NCBI GenBank assembly: GCA_008933995.1
Contig: WARS01000007.1
Span: 7,922,923 to 7,986,922, forward strand
From: Datnioides undecimradiatus
Taxonomy: Eukaryota; Chordata; Actinopteri; Lobotiformes; Datnioididae
Length of the DNA: 64,000 nt
Direction of reading: 5' to 3'
The notes under the pieces were generated by a model, which was not told the DNA's origin, searched no databases, and saw only the letters and a list, made by a program, of their open reading frames with translations. This document shows, in pieces, positions 62,758-64,000 of the stretch. Position 1 is the first letter of the stretch. Each line of letters starts with the position of its first letter. Both the position numbers and the translations under genes were made by a program.

Positions 62758-62870
62758 GGCTCGACAGTAACGGTTACCCAGTTGCCCCGGGCAACCAGAT
62801 TTGGCCCAACGTCAATCATTTTGTTTGGTGATCGGCCCTGTTGGCAGCCACTTCTTCTGTTCTTAGACAG
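62758..62870. promoter_or_regulatory. X-box plus PBX/HOX-like site, candidate conserved element
   Basis: At 62781-62795, GTTGCC-CCG-GGCAAC is a perfect inverted X-box with a 3-base spacer. It is followed by GTCAATCATT (TGATTGAC on the other strand, a PBX/HOX-type site) and TTTGTTTGG (forkhead-like). The sequence is non-repetitive. Function is inferred from the motifs. Confidence 0.4.
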
Positions 62871-63263
62871 AACCCCTGAGATCCTCACTGCCACCGTTCA
62901 TCTCCAAGCACAGTGTCTTGTTTAAAACAAGGTAAGAATGCTGAAAAATGGATGATGTGTAGTTTATATTTGAACAGAAAAACTAAAAAGGAGGCAGAGA
63001 GAGACACAGACCCTTATGGTCTTCAATCAGACAACACAAGGTACCATCACCTAATGTGACAGAGAACACCATCTCAAAAGCTCATAGCTTGATGTATTTC
63101 ATGGCTTAAGTGACATACATACGTGGTCCATAAGGTGACAGTGACCGACGACAAATGACACCCAAGGCTCCTCAACCTTACTCAAGAGTGAGTGAGTCAA
63201 ATAGTCAAAAATAAACTGAAACAATATGGAGTATATTCCTCTTTGCCCTTTCCGTGTTTACAG

Positions 63264-63327
63264 ATGTGTGCTGAGGAGAGCGCTGTGCTCCCACTGACTA
63301 TCGTCAAAGACCACGTGGTTGATATAG
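63264..63327 (+). other. candidate 64-nt plus-strand exon, unassigned
   Basis: A pyrimidine-rich tract and cag (ctctttgccctttccgtgtttacag in the 25 bases to 63263) precede ATGTGTGCTG, and ATATAG is followed by gtgagg. Only one frame is open, reading MCAEESAVLPL then TIVKDHVVDI, and it ends in phase 1. I do not recognise the peptide. It is antisense to tcf4, and no companion exon was found. Chance splice-like pairs are common, so this is weak. Confidence 0.2.
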
Positions 63328-64000
63328 GTGAGGAAAGACAGTATGCTGTTTTATGTCAGGACATCATGTGTTGCGTTGGTTGTCTTCAACTATCGTCACT
63401 CCACATTCAAAGTCAGCAATAGTGGCACCTAATGCTCATTTTCATATACAACAGTTCCCACATTGGCTGTTGTTACAACTGAGTCTAATCTTAACATTAA
63501 TAAAAATCATAGCTTTATTAATCACTGGTCCAGAGCTCGGTTGCTCCATTTTAATGTCATACTATTTAAGAATTGCTTGGACGTCAAGTATTCTGAGTGA
63601 GGACAGCTCTAACAACGCCTGCCTGATGGGAGTGTATTGAAATGACATTTTATGAGTTATGAGTTCTGTGAATTAACAATAGCTGGATAACAGTAGGTTT
63701 CTTTCTGAGGGAGCTGTGAGCTTTGGGGCTACTTAAATATTTTCCTTTTTTTTTACTGATATCCATGGGCATAATATGACTAATGGATTAAAGGTGCATA
63801 AATGGGCAATGCACAACTCAACAGAAGTGAATACTGATTAGGCTGGAATTGACAATTTGGCTGAACATTTTGTTGCAGGTGTGGATTTAATTGCAGGACT
63901 TAATGTAGAGGTGCTAGAAGTCTGTGGTCCTGAAGCAGCCATTCCCGACCTCTAGGAAGACACATTCATCTTTTAAAGTTTCATTTAAAGTACAAACAAA

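Larger units (their letters stand above)
44850..64000 (-). other. tcf4: tcf4 intron upstream of the first NLS exon (incomplete)
   Basis: This is sequence 5' of the acceptor at 44850 in the gene's direction. I looked for the preceding exons (the SYSSYGRE-GCHQ segment, the HDNLSPPFVNS segment and the MFSPPVSSGK segment) on the minus strand and found none, so the upstream exons should lie beyond 64000. Nothing recognisable was seen in 47900-48560, 50100-51540, 53100-54090, 54400-55750, 56100-57000, 57250-58080 and 59300-61920 apart from common short repeats. Confidence 0.72.

Noticed and set aside
1..64000. Expanded CTG/CAG repeat like human TCF4 CTG18.1
   Set aside because: No CTG or CAG run of note was seen. 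In humans that repeat lies in an intron further upstream, probably outside this window.
1..64000. CRISPR arrays, operons, rRNA or intact tRNA genes
   Set aside because: The sequence is vertebrate intronic. Regular repeats are microsatellites, and tRNA-like words occur only in a SINE-like fragment.

Overview
This is vertebrate genomic DNA, most likely from a ray-finned (teleost) fish. Coding sequence is sparse. GT-AG introns are large, dinucleotide and tetranucleotide microsatellites (CA/TG, GA/CT, GATA) are very dense, and a worn mariner-type transposon relic is present. There are no bacterial-style operons. Almost all long open frames are translations of simple repeats (Cys-Val, Thr-His, Ser-Leu) or of polypurine/polypyrimidine tracts.

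The window lies inside one gene on the minus strand: tcf4 (E2-2/ITF2), a class I basic helix-loop-helix E-protein. Three coding exons are clear. In transcript order they are: (1) 44849-44723, the stretch ending in the Arg-rich half of the bipartite nuclear localisation signal; (2) 43065-43016, the stretch with the TKKVRKVPPGLPSS core; (3) 20942-20874, the alternative first coding exon that starts MYCAYTIPG and ends LMYYYNGKA, i.e. the start of the short TCF4-A isoform. Exons 2 and 3 both end in phase 0, so either can splice to the next shared exon. I could not find that exon (the one starting VYAPS) or the earlier exons (the MHHQQRMAALGTDKEL start and the first activation domain). They probably lie left of base 1 and right of base 64000.

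Layout from left to right. 1-20873 is intron 3' of the TCF4-A exon. It holds microsatellites, an NF-Y (CCAAT) cluster near 5.8 kb, a degenerate repeated module with AAGATGGC and RFX X-box motifs at 6.6-7.0 kb, and GC-rich unassigned islands near 17.8-18.6 kb. 20640-21460 is a CpG-rich promoter-like island around the TCF4-A start, with a 20-nt palindrome and (GA)/(CT) inverted repeats. 20943-43015 is intron: a 680-bp polypurine tract beside a 1-kb polypyrimidine tract at 24-25.9 kb, the mariner relic at 28.3-28.9 kb, and a diverged 200-bp tandem duplication carrying CAGCTG E-boxes just after the exon at 43.0 kb. 43066-44722 is a short intron. 44850-64000 is intron towards the upstream exons, with another 845-bp polypurine tract at 52.2-53.1 kb and several dense GC islands that look like conserved non-coding elements.

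The exons make biological sense together. The two right-hand exons jointly encode the bipartite nuclear signal used by long TCF4 isoforms. The promoter 22 kb further on starts a protein that lacks that signal and the first activation domain. The window therefore captures the genomic switch between self-importing and partner-dependent TCF4. I found no evidence of a wholly new genetic system. The most unusual items are non-coding: the duplicated E-box element, the AAGATGGC/X-box array and the opposed purine/pyrimidine tracts.
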